A DNA stretch of 64,000 bases from Hyparrhenia diplandra (lineage: Eukaryota > Streptophyta > Magnoliopsida > Poales > Poaceae): contig JADLZK010006507.1 of assembly GCA_015847255.1 (NCBI GenBank), positions 186,001 through 250,000 of the forward strand, read 5' to 3'. How positions within the stretch are numbered: the stretch's first letter is position 1; every line of letters begins with the position of its first letter. Of the stretch, positions 34,736 through 44,767 are shown in pieces. A model generated the notes under the pieces. The model searched no databases and was not told where the DNA came from. It saw only the letters and a list, made by a program, of their open reading frames with translations. Both the position numbers and the translations under genes were made by a program.

Positions 34736-34979
34736 AGCTGTTCGGTTCGGAGATGGTTCAAGGGTGCAGATCCAAAGACTTAGGGCGGTCACGATCGCCG
34801 GAAAGAACCAAGAACATCGTGTACTTACCGAGGTATATTACATCCCTTCGCTTAAATGTAATATTGTCAGTCTCGGTCGGCTTGAGGAGGCAGTGGTGTT
34901 GGGTTGAGATCGACCATGGGGTCATGGAGGTATTTGAGCGTCCACGGCCCAATAAGAAGACACGTGACGTGTTGATCCG

Positions 34980-36063
34980 TGTAGTACGAAAGGACAGACT
35001 CTACCTGATGCAGGTGAATCTCACTACACCGGTTTGCCTAGTAACCAAGATGGATGAGGCGGCATGGCTCGGCATGCGCGATATGGTCATCTAAACTTCA
35101 GATCATTGCATGACTTGGGAGCAAAGAAGATGGTTGAAGGGATTCCATTGATCCGGCGTGTGGAACAAGTGTGCGACGGGTGTGCTCTAGGCAAGCAGCA
35201 CCGTGCACCGTTCCCTCGACTTCATCATCATACAGGGCGAGCATTGGACTAGAGCTAGTCCACGGGGACCTATGTGGTCAGATATCTCCACCAACGCCAG
35301 GTGGTAAATCATATTTTCTGCTGATGGTTGATGACTTTAGCCGATATATGTGGTTGGAGCTGCTAACAACAAAAGATCAGGCGTTTGCAAGCTTCAGGAA
35401 GGTGAAAGAGGCGGCCGAGGCTCAATCAGGAAGACGTCTGAAAGTTTTCAGAATGGATTGTGGGGGTGAGTTCAATTCAGGTGCATTCTCGGCTTATTGC
35501 AGTGATCATGGGATCAAAAGAAACAAGACGGCACCGTTCACTCCTCAGCAAAACGGCGTTGTTGAACGCCGGAACCAGATGGTGGTAGAGATGGCTCGGT
35601 GTATGATGAAAAGCAAAGGGGTGCCCGGGAGGTTTTGGGAGAGGTTGTGGATGGTGGTGTTTACTTACTAAACAGATCACCGACGAAGAGTCTTGATGGC
35701 AAAACCCCGTTCAAAGCATGGCATGGCAGGCAACCTAGAGTTCGTCACTTAAGGACATTTGGGTGCAAGGCATATGCAAAGAAGCTTGGCCCGGGCGTGA
35801 CAAAACTGTCAGACAGAAGTGTCCCTGGCGTTTTTCTTGGCTATGAGCCAGGATCGAAGGCGTATAGGATCTATGATCCAGTCAAGAAGCGCCTAATGGT
35901 GTCCAGGGATGTCGTATTTGATGAGAAGGCGAGTTGGAATTGGGGGGAGAGCGAAGAAGCAGATGACGAATGGGTTTCTGAAAGCACTGAAATTTTCACT
36001 GTCTATTATCCTGAAGACGATCGTAGCGATCCGACAACAGGATCGGGAGCGATTGATTCGTAA
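34980..36063 (+). pseudogene. Copia 2 integrase, frameshifted
   Basis: RKDRLYLMQVN leads into the HHCC finger (ARYGHLNFRSLHDL, CDGCALGKQHRAPFPR, 35064-35220). The catalytic core is at 35230-35671 with LVHGDLCGQI, FLLMVDDFSRYMWLEL and TPQQNGVVERRNQ (acidic D, D, E residues present). The C-terminal part at 35599-36063 has RSPTKSLDGKTPFKAW and PGVFLGYEPGSKAYRIYDP. Frame changes occur near 35090, 35230 and 35660, so no single protein is encoded. Confidence 0.88.
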
Positions 36064-36371
36064 AAGCAGGGAGGGAATTGAGTACCATCGTCGCTGGCTT
36101 GTCAATTCCAATCAATGGGAGTATGGGTAGTGATTCACCACACACTCCAGCATCTGCTAGCGGATCAAACGGAGGAGGAGCGCCCATTCAGTGGGTGACA
36201 CCCCCCCAGTGGCTCGGTTGATTCGGATGGGGCACCTTTGAGGTACGAGAACATTACCACGATCTCCTAGATACCACCGAACCAGTTCGGTTAGAGTATA
36301 GTGGAGTATGTTTGGTTGCGGCGAGAAGAGCCTAGCTCGGTTGAACAAGCTCGTCGGAGAAGGAATGGAAG

Positions 36372-37865
36372 ATGGCCATGCAGGCAGAGATGGAATCAAT
36401 TGAAGCTAATAAGACTTGGGAGATAAGCACACTCCCGAGGGATCAGAAGGCTATAGGCCTTAAATGGGTTTTTAAGGTGAAAAAGGACCCAACTGGCAAC
36501 ATCATCAAGCACAAAGCCAGGCTAGTGGCTAAGGGCTATGCTCAAGTACAAGGGGTCGATTTTGATGAAGTCTTTGCACCGGTTGCAAGAATTGAAACAG
36601 TAAGGGTTCTGTTGGCTTTAGCAGCACAAGGTGGTTGGGAAGTACACCATATGGATGTGAAATCAGCATTCTTGAATGGAGACTTATCTGAAACTGTGTA
36701 TGTAAAGCAGCCCCACGGATTCATTATTGGCGGTGGTGACAAAGTGTTGAGACTGAAGAAAGCCTTGTATGGTTTGAGACAGGCACCTAGGGCCTGGAAT
36801 GCCAAGCTCGATCAAGAGCTTTTGGCACTCGGTTTTGTGAGGAGTAAGATGGATCATGCCGTGTATAAAAGAAACAGCAAAGACTCTTTTCTCATTGTAG
36901 GTGTGTATGTGGACGATTTGATCATCTTGGGGCCTTCTAAAGGTGACATTCAGTGGTTTAAATCTGAGATGAAAAAGAAGTTCAGTATGAGTGATCTTGG
37001 CCTCCTAAGCTATTATTTGGGCATAGAGGTGAAGCAAACCGAGGAGGGGATCATGATCAGTCAAGGCTCATATGCAGAAAAGATATTGGAGTGTGCAGGC
37101 ATGGCTAACTGTAATCCATGTGACACCCCAATGGAGCCAAGACTGAAGTTGTGCAAGAGTAAGGAGGCAGCAGCTGTGGATGTGACTGAATACAGGAGCA
37201 TCATTGGGAGTCTTAGGTACCTCGTTAATACAAGGCCTGATCTAGCCAACTCGGTTGGAGTGGTTAGCAGGTACATGGAGGCACCAAGCAAGGAGCACTG
37301 GTATGCAGTAAAGAGGATCTTGAGATATGTCAGAGGCACCAAAGGTTATGGCTGCAAATATGATCGAGGCACTGATCTAAAACCCATCCTGTTAGGGTAT
37401 AGTGACAGTGATTTCGCAGGGGACATTGAGGACAGAAGAAGCACTACTAGTGTTGTCTATTTTCTTGGTGGCAGCTTGGTAACATGGGCCTCACAGAAGC
37501 AAAAGATCGTTGCATTATCATCGTGCGAAGCTGAATATGTAGCAGCAGCAGCCGCAGCGTGTCAAGGCGTGTGGCTAAGTCGATTGATAGCTGATGTGTT
37601 GGGAATGAAGGAGAAGCCGGTGAAGTTGTTGATGGACAACATGTCTGCGATAGCGCTAAGCAAGAACCCAGTGTATCATGATCGAAGCAAGCATATAGAT
37701 ACGAGGTATCACTTCATTCGTGAATGCATTGAAGAGGGGAAGGTGGAGCTAGAGCATGTTGGCACAGCAGATCAGCTGGCCGACATCTTCACAAAATCAC
37801 TTGGGCGCATCAGATTCGTGGAGCTTAGGAGTTCACTCGGCGTCGTCAGGGTGCAACAAGATTAG
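36372..37865 (+). CDS. Copia 2 reverse transcriptase and RNase H, intact frame
   Basis: 497 residues without a stop. RT from about residue 10: ANKTWEISTLPRDQKAIGLK, FDEVFAPVARIETVR, LKKALYGLRQAPRAW, and catalytic FLIVGVYVDDLIILG (YVDD near residue 180). RNase H occupies about residues 335-470: GYSDSDFAGDIEDRRSTT, ALSSCEAEYVAAAAAACQG, DNMSAIALSKNPVYHDRSK. It ends 9 bp before the 3' LTR. In a full element this is the C-terminal part of one Gag-Pol protein; here the ATG is probably internal to the ancestral frame. Confidence 0.93.
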   Translation: MAMQAEMESIEANKTWEISTLPRDQKAIGLKWVFKVKKDPTGNIIKHKARLVAKGYAQVQGVDFDEVFAPVARIETVRVLLALAAQGGWEVHHMDVKSAFLNGDLSETVYVKQPHGFIIGGGDKVLRLKKALYGLRQAPRAWNAKLDQELLALGFVRSKMDHAVYKRNSKDSFLIVGVYVDDLIILGPSKGDIQWFKSEMKKKFSMSDLGLLSYYLGIEVKQTEEGIMISQGSYAEKILECAGMANCNPCDTPMEPRLKLCKSKEAAAVDVTEYRSIIGSLRYLVNTRPDLANSVGVVSRYMEAPSKEHWYAVKRILRYVRGTKGYGCKYDRGTDLKPILLGYSDSDFAGDIEDRRSTTSVVYFLGGSLVTWASQKQKIVALSSCEAEYVAAAAAACQGVWLSRLIADVLGMKEKPVKLLMDNMSAIALSKNPVYHDRSKHIDTRYHFIRECIEEGKVELEHVGTADQLADIFTKSLGRIRFVELRSSLGVVRVQQD

Positions 37866-37873
37866 GGGAGTTT

Positions 37874-38273
37874 TGTTAGAAGTAATTTGTTGCAAAGAGT
37901 CCCATTGTATCTTCGTTCTATGAGTCATAGCATCAGTCGTAGGTGGCTTGGACACGATCGTTGATATGCTCGATCGTAGACCATGCGGAGTCGGTCAGTT
38001 AGAGTCCACGCCGTGGCGTGCACGGCGCATGTGGCGCGCGCATCGCGGTGAAAGCGGTGCAGCGCACCTGTGCGGCACGGCGTGGGACGGTGGGTCTTGT
38101 AAACCTATAAATATATGAATAAAGGGACCGATCTAGCTGCGTCGAGGCAGCGAACAATCTTCCTGTTTTCGTGTTCATCTAATCTGTGCTTTACATCTCT
38201 CGAACGCCGTCGTGATCACCGCGCCGCCCGGCGTGGTCGACGTTCAGCGTTCGCACGCGTTCAGGTTCCAACA
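37874..38273 (+). repeat. 3' LTR of Copia 2
   Basis: 400 bp, nearly identical to 33076-33471. Confidence 0.93.
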
Positions 38274-39183
38274 GTGTCTTTGCATATGGCTGGATCTTAC
38301 TCTCATAGTTAGACTGTTGTCTGGAGTTCGATCTCTAGTCCTCACACAAACATCGACGTCCGTATTGTCCACGGTTCTCTGTCATGAAGCAGTTAGATAC
38401 AAACTTCAACATGAATATGTTACTATATATGAACTGATATAACAGTGAGATAAAACGTTGGAATGATTTCTTGCTTTACCTGTTGGTTTAGGGATCAGAC
38501 CCAATTTTCCAGTCGAGATATGCCAGTTCTGCATCTAAACCCGGTACAACCCAGTTCCACTCAATCCCCCATCCAAACACGGATTTATCTGGGTCGGAAC
38601 CGTTCCATCTCACCAAAACCTTCAAACCGAACACATTATTAGAGAAGGCAATAGAGTAGCTGTTTGGACACGTTGTTATTTCTAAATAGCTAAATCATGT
38701 CTTATGGAGAGATTTCGACCATCTCATAGAGATGCTCTAACTAAGCTAATTAATAACTGGCTGCTGTGAAACACTTGAAGGAATTACTTAATATTCAATG
38801 AAATCCATTTCAGGCTAAACCGCACACAGACCCATCACAAAAAAAAAAAAAAAAAAAAATTATAGATGCACAAATTAAAAGCAACTTTATTATGAGGCAG
38901 AGGTGCAATGCCAGTCGACAGGTAAGTCATCAAATACTTGACAAGTTCACGGTAAGCGCATCAGCATGATATCAATGGTGCTTCTCATCATACAAGCACT
39001 GGCTATGTAGCCTGGGTTTAAAAATATATAGACAGGCATTTTTTGTAAGTCATATTTTTTTGTAAACACAAAAAACTAGCAGGGGCCGTGAGCCAATTTG
39101 CAGGTGGGCTAATAATTCGTAACAAAAGATTAGGCCAGAGGAACCTCCTATTTTTCTTACTAGTTATTATTAAAACTTCTTTC

Positions 39184-39312
39184 GATAAATGGTCCAGATT
39201 TTTCCTAAACACCACAAAGGTACCTCAGAAAATAAGCATAAATGAGTTGTCAGCAAATCAATAAGATAAATGGTCCAGATTTTTCCTAAACACCACAAAG
39301 GTACCTCAGAAA
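39184..39312. repeat. tandem duplication (period 81 bp) in the unit 8 promoter
   Basis: GATAAATGGTCCAGATTTTT starts at 39184 and again at 39265. Unit 17 (54560-54620) has a single copy. Confidence 0.85.
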
Positions 39313-39337
39313 AACACCACTCCTATATCATTGCCAC

Positions 39338-39345
39338 TATAAATA
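39338..39345 (+). promoter_or_regulatory. TATA box, unit 8
   Basis: TATAAATA; the upstream CCAAT was displaced by the 81-bp duplication. Confidence 0.55.
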
Positions 39346-39361
39346 TGGCACCACGCACTCA

Positions 39362-39840
39362 TGAACAGTACTACTATACTTTTCAACAAGCCACATATGG
39401 CCTTGATAGTGCATCTCCTTCCAGTCAATATATATTAGTGTTTGCATATGAAAAAATAAGAGGATGAGACAGACAGAACAAGACACAAAAAGAAAAAGAA
39501 AAACACGAGGCGTGGGAATTTGAGACACCAGGAAAAAGGCATACGCTGGACTTCAGTATGTCTCCGACTGCAACTCTGCATCCACTGGTTTAGGAGAGCA
39601 TCACACCCAACATTTCGGAGACCATGGGGTTGATAAAGGTTATCCACAGTCGGAGCCATGAATATTGCTGGTGGCCGGCCAATCCCATCCGCGTGGCACC
39701 ACAATCTATCCGTAGAGCTGTACCGCATGAGCCACAATACTATCTCTGAACAAGCCACACATGACATCACTGACAACTTAAGGATTCATCTTGGACAGCT
39801 TCGATGAGAAAAATTGGAACATGTATCGTAGATGGCCAGC
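39362..39840 (+). ncRNA. candidate 21-PHAS precursor, unit 8
   Basis: Site 39513-39534, phase start 39525. Closely related to unit 17 (54681-55045), including GGTTATCCACAGTCGGAGCC downstream. After about 39840 homology to other units stops. Confidence 0.6.
39513..39534 (+). promoter_or_regulatory. miR2118-like target site, unit 8
   Basis: GGAATTTGAGACACCAGGAA core; A instead of G at base 13, the nucleotide just 3' of the expected cut. Confidence 0.6.
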
Positions 39841-40900
39841 TGCACACGTCTGGGTGCTTAATTGGACAAGCTGATTGGCTCTAACCAGGTCTGCTTGCAG
39901 ACTGTTTTATCTACCGGTATTTTAAAATTCTCGATGGTCACCGATAAATGGGAATATCAGATATATCGGAAATGTATCGGCGTTAGAATAAAATTTTCGG
40001 ACACAATTCATACAAAAAATAATTCATGTTATTCAGAAAAAAAAACACATAGATTATTTCTAAACCATATAACACGAAAAACTAAATAAAACATATTATC
40101 AATTGCCTATTCAATGAGCAAGACAACGACACGGCTTTGAGCCTGTGAATGTGTTGGCGGTGGCAACTTTGAACACAGAAGAGAAGTGGAGAGAAAATGA
40201 AGCATGGATTAATTGGGTGGGGCTTTGTGGTCTATTTGTATGGACAAATTCTAAAATTTTGAAAATTTCAGATGATAGATGAAAAATTTCAGACCCGACC
40301 AGTAAACGGGAAATTTTGGGTTTTCTGTACCGAAATTTCCCATTTACCGGTCGGGTCCAAAAATTTCATCTGTCGGCCGTAAATTTCAGAGATGCTTGTT
40401 CATGTTGGCCTTAATTATGTCACCGACTGCAACTCTGCATCCAATGGTTTAGGAGAAGAGAAGTGGAGAGAAAATGAAACATCTATTAATTGGGTGGGGC
40501 TTTGGGGTCTATTTGTATGGACAAATTCTAAAACTTTGAAAATTTCGGACGATAGATGAAAAAAAATTCGGACCCGACCGGTAAATGGGAAATCTCTGGT
40601 GCTAGAGGCATCGCATAAGTGGAGCCTCTCGTCGTACAACTACAAGCGCTGGCGTTGTAGGCCACTGACACAACCACCGGCACAGGCAAGATAGATCGCA
40701 GCCAACTCTATACCGATAAATTGTGCTCCAAGGAGGAATTCAATATTAACTAACTCTTCCTTTAACTAGATTAATAGGAAGTGGCCGATGTCTATTTGAT
40801 GACGAACTAGCTTAGTAGATGTGGGCCGGGAATGATTTAGGAAGCAACAGAGCGTGTGGTCAAACAAATATGGCATACATATCGGAATTTTCTACAATTA
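39841..40900. other. AT-rich region with foldback and internal duplication
   Basis: Holds an imperfect inverted repeat (40278-40317 against 40333-40370) and a direct duplication: GAGAAGTGGAGAGAAAATGA at 40181 and 40455, continuing through TGTATGGACAAATTCTAAAA. No ORF recognised. It may be a decayed DNA transposon. Confidence 0.5.
40278..40370. repeat. inverted repeat (hairpin), arms about 38-40 bp
   Basis: The left arm contains CCCGACCAGTAAACGGGAAA, the right arm AAATTTCCCATTTACCGGTC; a 15-bp loop lies between. Confidence 0.8.
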
Positions 40901-41156
40901 TTTAACTGATTTACCCAAAACTGTCTCATAAACGGTCCATATTTTTTCTTTCAAGGATTAAACAGACCAATAGAGACGTTCAACATGTATACACTCAAAC
41001 CAATGAATACATGTACATAAACTCTACTCCTATATGATCACCTTGAAAGGACTGAGCCAGCAGTTCTCAAGATCTACAAAGTCATCACGGTTCATATTTA
41101 CACTTGGAAAACTATCTCATCACAAAATAAAGGAATCGTAAATGAGCTGTCGACTA

Positions 41157-41193
41157 CCAATCAAAGAAAGCCATATTAATGCAAGTATGAATA
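41157..41193 (+). promoter_or_regulatory. CCAAT and TATGAATA, unit 9
   Basis: CCAAT at 41157 and TATGAATA at 41186, again 29 bp apart; the TATA box is mutated. Confidence 0.45.
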
Positions 41194-41213
41194 TGGCACC
41201 ACCCACCCATGAA

Positions 41214-42760
41214 CAGGTACTACTGTCTCTGAACACGCCACACATGACCTTTTACAACGCCTCTCCTTTTGGTCAATATATATTAGTGTTAGCACGTTGA
41301 AATGAAATGAAATATTAGTGTTAGCATGAGCAAGCAAGAGGATATGACAGACAGAACAAAAAAAAAAAAAGTAACATGAGGCAGAGAAATTTGAGGTAGC
41401 GGCAAAGCAGGCCCCCAGTCTGCAGCTTGGATCAATGGTTTAACAACGCCCTGGCCACTGGCAGAGGCAACTTTGGATCTAATGGTTTAACAACATCGGC
41501 ATTTCAGAGACCCTGGGATTGAGAATGGTTCTCTACTCGACACCATATATGAACTGTTGGAATGTGTACTGATGTTTGGAGTTCAATTTATAGTTGTGAC
41601 AAAAACATTGACGTCCTTAATGTCCACTTGTCTGTCCTTTTTTCAGAAAAATTTTGTTATGATGTTAGTACTATTCTTTCATTTGATCTACCCATTTCCT
41701 GTACGATTCTTGCCAAGTTGCATCTGTCCTGCTGCTGACAATAACGGTTGCCAGATAGAATATGCTTTTTTTTTTCCACAACGGTAAACCAAATTTCATT
41801 ACGTAAAGCAACGAAATTACACAGAGTTTTCATAGTACCATCGACACCCTACCACATAGAACCTTCTACGACGCATACCCCTGACGTCTTAACGCTCACC
41901 CAGCCATTGCTCGCCAAGGGAACAATCTTGGGAGACTCCTAATTAACCGAACGTGCCCAGAAAATCACCCAGACTTCAACGATTAAACTTGTATTACATC
42001 CAGCAACTTAACAAAAGAACAGTAATGCTAATCAAAAGCAAATGAAGCATGCATTGGAGTCCGCCTTCTTCAGCTTTTGAACAGCACAATCTGCTTCTCC
42101 ACCGTTGGTGACTTCTTTGCTTGGACATGGAAGAATAGAGCTGTTGACTTGATAGCTTCAGCACCAGCAGTCACCTGGTCCTTCCAGTCCTCCTTCATCA
42201 AACCTGTCCAGTAGTTTAAGAAGATAGAATATGCTTACTTGTGCGATACATATTATCACCAACTTCTTAGGCAGAGGCATCAGGCATGAACTTGGTCTCA
42301 ATCGAAGCCACGCATTGAGAACAGAACAAACGATTTCCCAAGACACATAGCCTAGCTGAATGTTGCTTTGTCGGTGTATTTTACTCTAGTTGAACAAATG
42401 ATTTCTCTGTTTACCTGTTCAGGCGTTCAGGCTCAATTTTCCAGTAGAAATATGTCACTAGTTCTGCATCTAGAGTTTGCAGCCAAGGTGCACTCTGTTT
42501 TCGATGTATAATCCTGTAATCTGGAGTCCCCAGAAACCCGTTTTCAATAAAGCAGGGCCAAAGTTGCCTTCGGTCTAAAAATTTAGCAGAGTGCCTCAAA
42601 CTTGCACATGGTTGACTGCATGTAAGTGATATAAATTACCACAGCCTCTCCGTGCAAAATTGCAATGTACAGTTCTAAACCAGTTCACGAAAACAAGTGA
42701 CAAGAGCAATACGAGAGGATATGGGGTGGTTGCTTAGTGCTTACTATCCTTGATGAACGG
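41214..42760 (+). ncRNA. candidate 21-PHAS precursor, unit 9 (decayed)
   Basis: The site area 41383-41406 (GAGAAATTTGAGGTAGCGGC) no longer fits miR2118. The body has TTTAACAACGCCCTGGCC at 41438 and TTGAGAATGGTTCTCTAC at 41519. A retroposed fragment (41768-42221) interrupts the distal part. ACCCGTTTTCAATAAAGCAG near 42537 includes AATAAA, a possible poly(A) signal shared with unit 11 at 45848. Confidence 0.45.
41768..42221 (-). mobile_element. retroposed mRNA-like fragment with 15-bp target duplication
   Basis: AGATAGAATATGCTT occurs at 41753-41767 and 42222-42236, a perfect duplication; the T-run at 41766-41776 marks the A-tail of a minus-strand copy. The minus strand encodes KEDWKDQVTAGAEAIKSTAL, then VQAKKSPTVEKQIVLFKS and stop (about 42200-42075), followed by UTR-like sequence. 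It looks like a 5'-truncated processed pseudogene; the parent gene is not recognised. Confidence 0.75.
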
Positions 42761-42827
42761 TCCATATTTGTTTCCCAACAACCTCTCTCATATCTTATAG
42801 GATAAGTATTAAATTAGTTGTTCCCTA

Positions 42828-42864
42828 CCAATCAATAAGATCGATACCAATGCCAATATAAATA
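42828..42864 (+). promoter_or_regulatory. CCAAT-TATA core promoter, unit 10 (distal)
   Basis: CCAAT at 42828, TATAAATA at 42857, 29 bp apart. Confidence 0.6.
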
Positions 42865-42990
42865 TGGCGCCACCCGCCCACACATTTGCATGAACAATAC
42901 TATCTCTGAAGAAGCCACATATCAGAATGTAAATATGGAGTGCCTGAAACTTGCACATAGGTAAGAGTACCATAACTAGCAGTAGAACAG

Positions 42991-42998
42991 TATAAATA
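42991..42998 (+). promoter_or_regulatory. second TATA box, unit 10
   Basis: TATAAATATGGCGCCAC, a duplicate of the 42857 region 134 bp downstream, inside the leader. Confidence 0.5.
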
Positions 42999-43137
42999 TG
43001 GCGCCACAGGCTCGCCTCTGCTCCTTCCGGTGAATATATATTAGTGTTGGCATGAACAAATATAAGAGGATGAGACAGACAGAACAAGAAAAGAAAAGAA
43101 AAGAAAAGAAAAGAAAATAAAACACAAACATGAGGTG

Positions 43138-43159
43138 TGGGAATTTGAGGCACCAGGAA
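43138..43159 (+). promoter_or_regulatory. miR2118-like target site, unit 10
   Basis: GGAATTTGAGGCACCAGGAA core, main type. Confidence 0.7.
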
Positions 43160-43284
43160 TGATGAAAGAGGCATATGCTGATCTTGCCTAGCGACTCCCA
43201 ATGGCCTGGCCTCCACAATTCAGAGACCATGGGGTTGATGAGAATGGTTATCGAGCCCATTTCACATTCCCTGAGTAATTCTTT

Positions 43285-43389
43285 TCATTTTCTTTTGTTT
43301 TTTTTTCTTGAACTTTGTTGTAAGACCTTTACTTTATTCAATAAAGCACAGTAGGGACCCTCCCCTCCTGTTTTCTTCAAAAAAAAACA
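43285..43389 (+). mobile_element. truncated LINE 3' end
   Basis: TTTATTCAATAAAGCACAGT, then CCCCTCCTG and an A-tail; splits the conserved GCCATATGGC block region of unit 10. Confidence 0.5.
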
Positions 43390-44083
43390 TTTCCTTCGCG
43401 CGCCCATATGGCCGCTGGTTGGCCAATCCGGCCTCTGTAAAGTGTAGACACTTCTGTTGCAACGTGCGAAACCTCTCGGAGGTGGCAACAGCCAGCGAGT
43501 GCAGACTGCAGGCATGAGCTCTGCTTCTCAAACTTGGGCACTGGGTAGCTCTAGTATGTTGTGTTGGGCATCAAAACTAACCAGCAGCAGACAAGCAGAG
43601 TTCGGGGTCAGGTGCATATGGCTAGATCTCACTCTCATGGTTAGACTGATGTTTGGAGTTCGATCTCTGATTCTCACACAGACATCAACGTCCATAGTGT
43701 CCACGGTTCTTGTTTGTTGTCATTTTTTTTTTCTTAATTTTCCATACACTAGAGGTTTGCTCAAACTGTTTCCTAACTGAAACTGTGCTGCTATTTCTGA
43801 ATTGGCAACACAGAACATCCTGATGTTAGTCCTATTCATTGATTTCTTCTACCCATTATATAGTACCTATACTGTCCTTGCTATAGGATTCTTACCAAGA
43901 TTGTGCAGAAACAGTGCGGACAGCTGGTAACGCCCAATTATGTTGAGAATCACAAATTGTCACAAGAACCACAAAGACCCATATATCATATGTGCACAGT
44001 TGGTAAATATCCAACAAAAACTTCACTACTTCAGGCTGCAAGGATTATCTCAATCATTAAATGAGCTAACATGCCAACTTCTC

Positions 44084-44301
44084 GAAGACAAGGCATTTGG
44101 TTCAATTTAGTCAATGGATCCAAAATCTTTCTTAGCTTGGCTAGCCTCTCTGCTAGCTCTAATTTTCTTTTCATGTTTTTTTTTTTTTTTGAATCCTGAA
44201 CGTCCTGCTTCCTTGTAGCTTCTGTTCTTGCTTTTGTAATGTTTTCTCCTAGATTAATAAAGCTCTCTAGGGGTGCAAACCCCTCCTGTTTCATCAAAAA
44301 A
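44084..44301 (+). mobile_element. truncated LINE 3' end with 8-bp target duplication
   Basis: AACTTCTC at 44076-44083 and 44302-44309 flank it. It ends GGGGTGCAAACCCCTCCTG, then an A-tail. Confidence 0.75.
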
Positions 44302-44767
44302 AACTTCTCTAACATATATTATGTGGACAACAAGATGTGGGATGCACATTGTATGACCAGTTAGGATCTAGGTACCAGTAGTGCGAACAAACGAAAGGAA
44401 ATACAAAACAACTATTCCCAATGATATATATAAACTGTCCCAAATGGCAAAGAAACTACCATGGCAACCATAATTGTACTCTGGTTGAACAAATGATTTC
44501 TCTGTTTACCTGTTGATGTATGGTTCAGGCCCAATTTCCAGTCAAGTTATGCCACTAGTTCTGCATCTAGAGTTGATTGCACCATAACAAGCAGGTTCCA
44601 CCATGTAAGTGATATAAATTTAGCTCGGCTTCTCCATGCATAGTAGTATAGTACAGTTCTAAACCAAATCACTCGATATAAAGCAACTGGTAAATACGAG
44701 CAATATAAGAGAAGAATGGGGTGGGTGCTTGGGCTTATAGAAGGCAAGCAGGGGGATATGAGCGAGT

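Larger units (their letters stand above)
33076..38273 (+). mobile_element. Ty1/Copia LTR retrotransposon, Copia 2
   Basis: LTRs 33076-33471 (396 bp) and 37874-38273 (400 bp), TGTTAGAAG...GTTCCAACA; primer site 33474-33490; purine tract AGGGGAG at 37864-37870; perfect 5-bp target duplication GTGTC (33071-33075, 38274-38278). The LTRs differ mainly by small indels in a GC-rich stretch, so the insertion is fairly recent. RT-RNase H is one intact frame; gag and integrase are frameshifted. Confidence 0.96.
32665..39000 (+). ncRNA. candidate 21-PHAS precursor, unit 7, split by Copia 2
   Basis: Short-leader sub-family: CCAAT at 32616, TATA-like AATAAATATGG at 32637 (21 bp apart). Site 32744-32765, phase start 32756. 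Host sequence ends at 33075 and resumes at 38274; at 53636-53650 the same sequence (GGTGTGTCTTTGCATATGGC) is uninterrupted. Closely related to unit 16. Confidence 0.6.
42887..44765 (+). ncRNA. candidate 21-PHAS precursor, unit 10 (two TATA boxes)
   Basis: Site 43138-43159, phase start 43150, preceded by a repeated AAAAG tract. GAATGGTTATC at 43242. Two truncated LINE tails (43285-43389 and 44084-44301) sit in the body. The remaining body follows unit 6 and unit 2 (GCCCATATGGCCGCTGG; AGAATCACAAATTGTCACAA near 43949). Confidence 0.6.
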
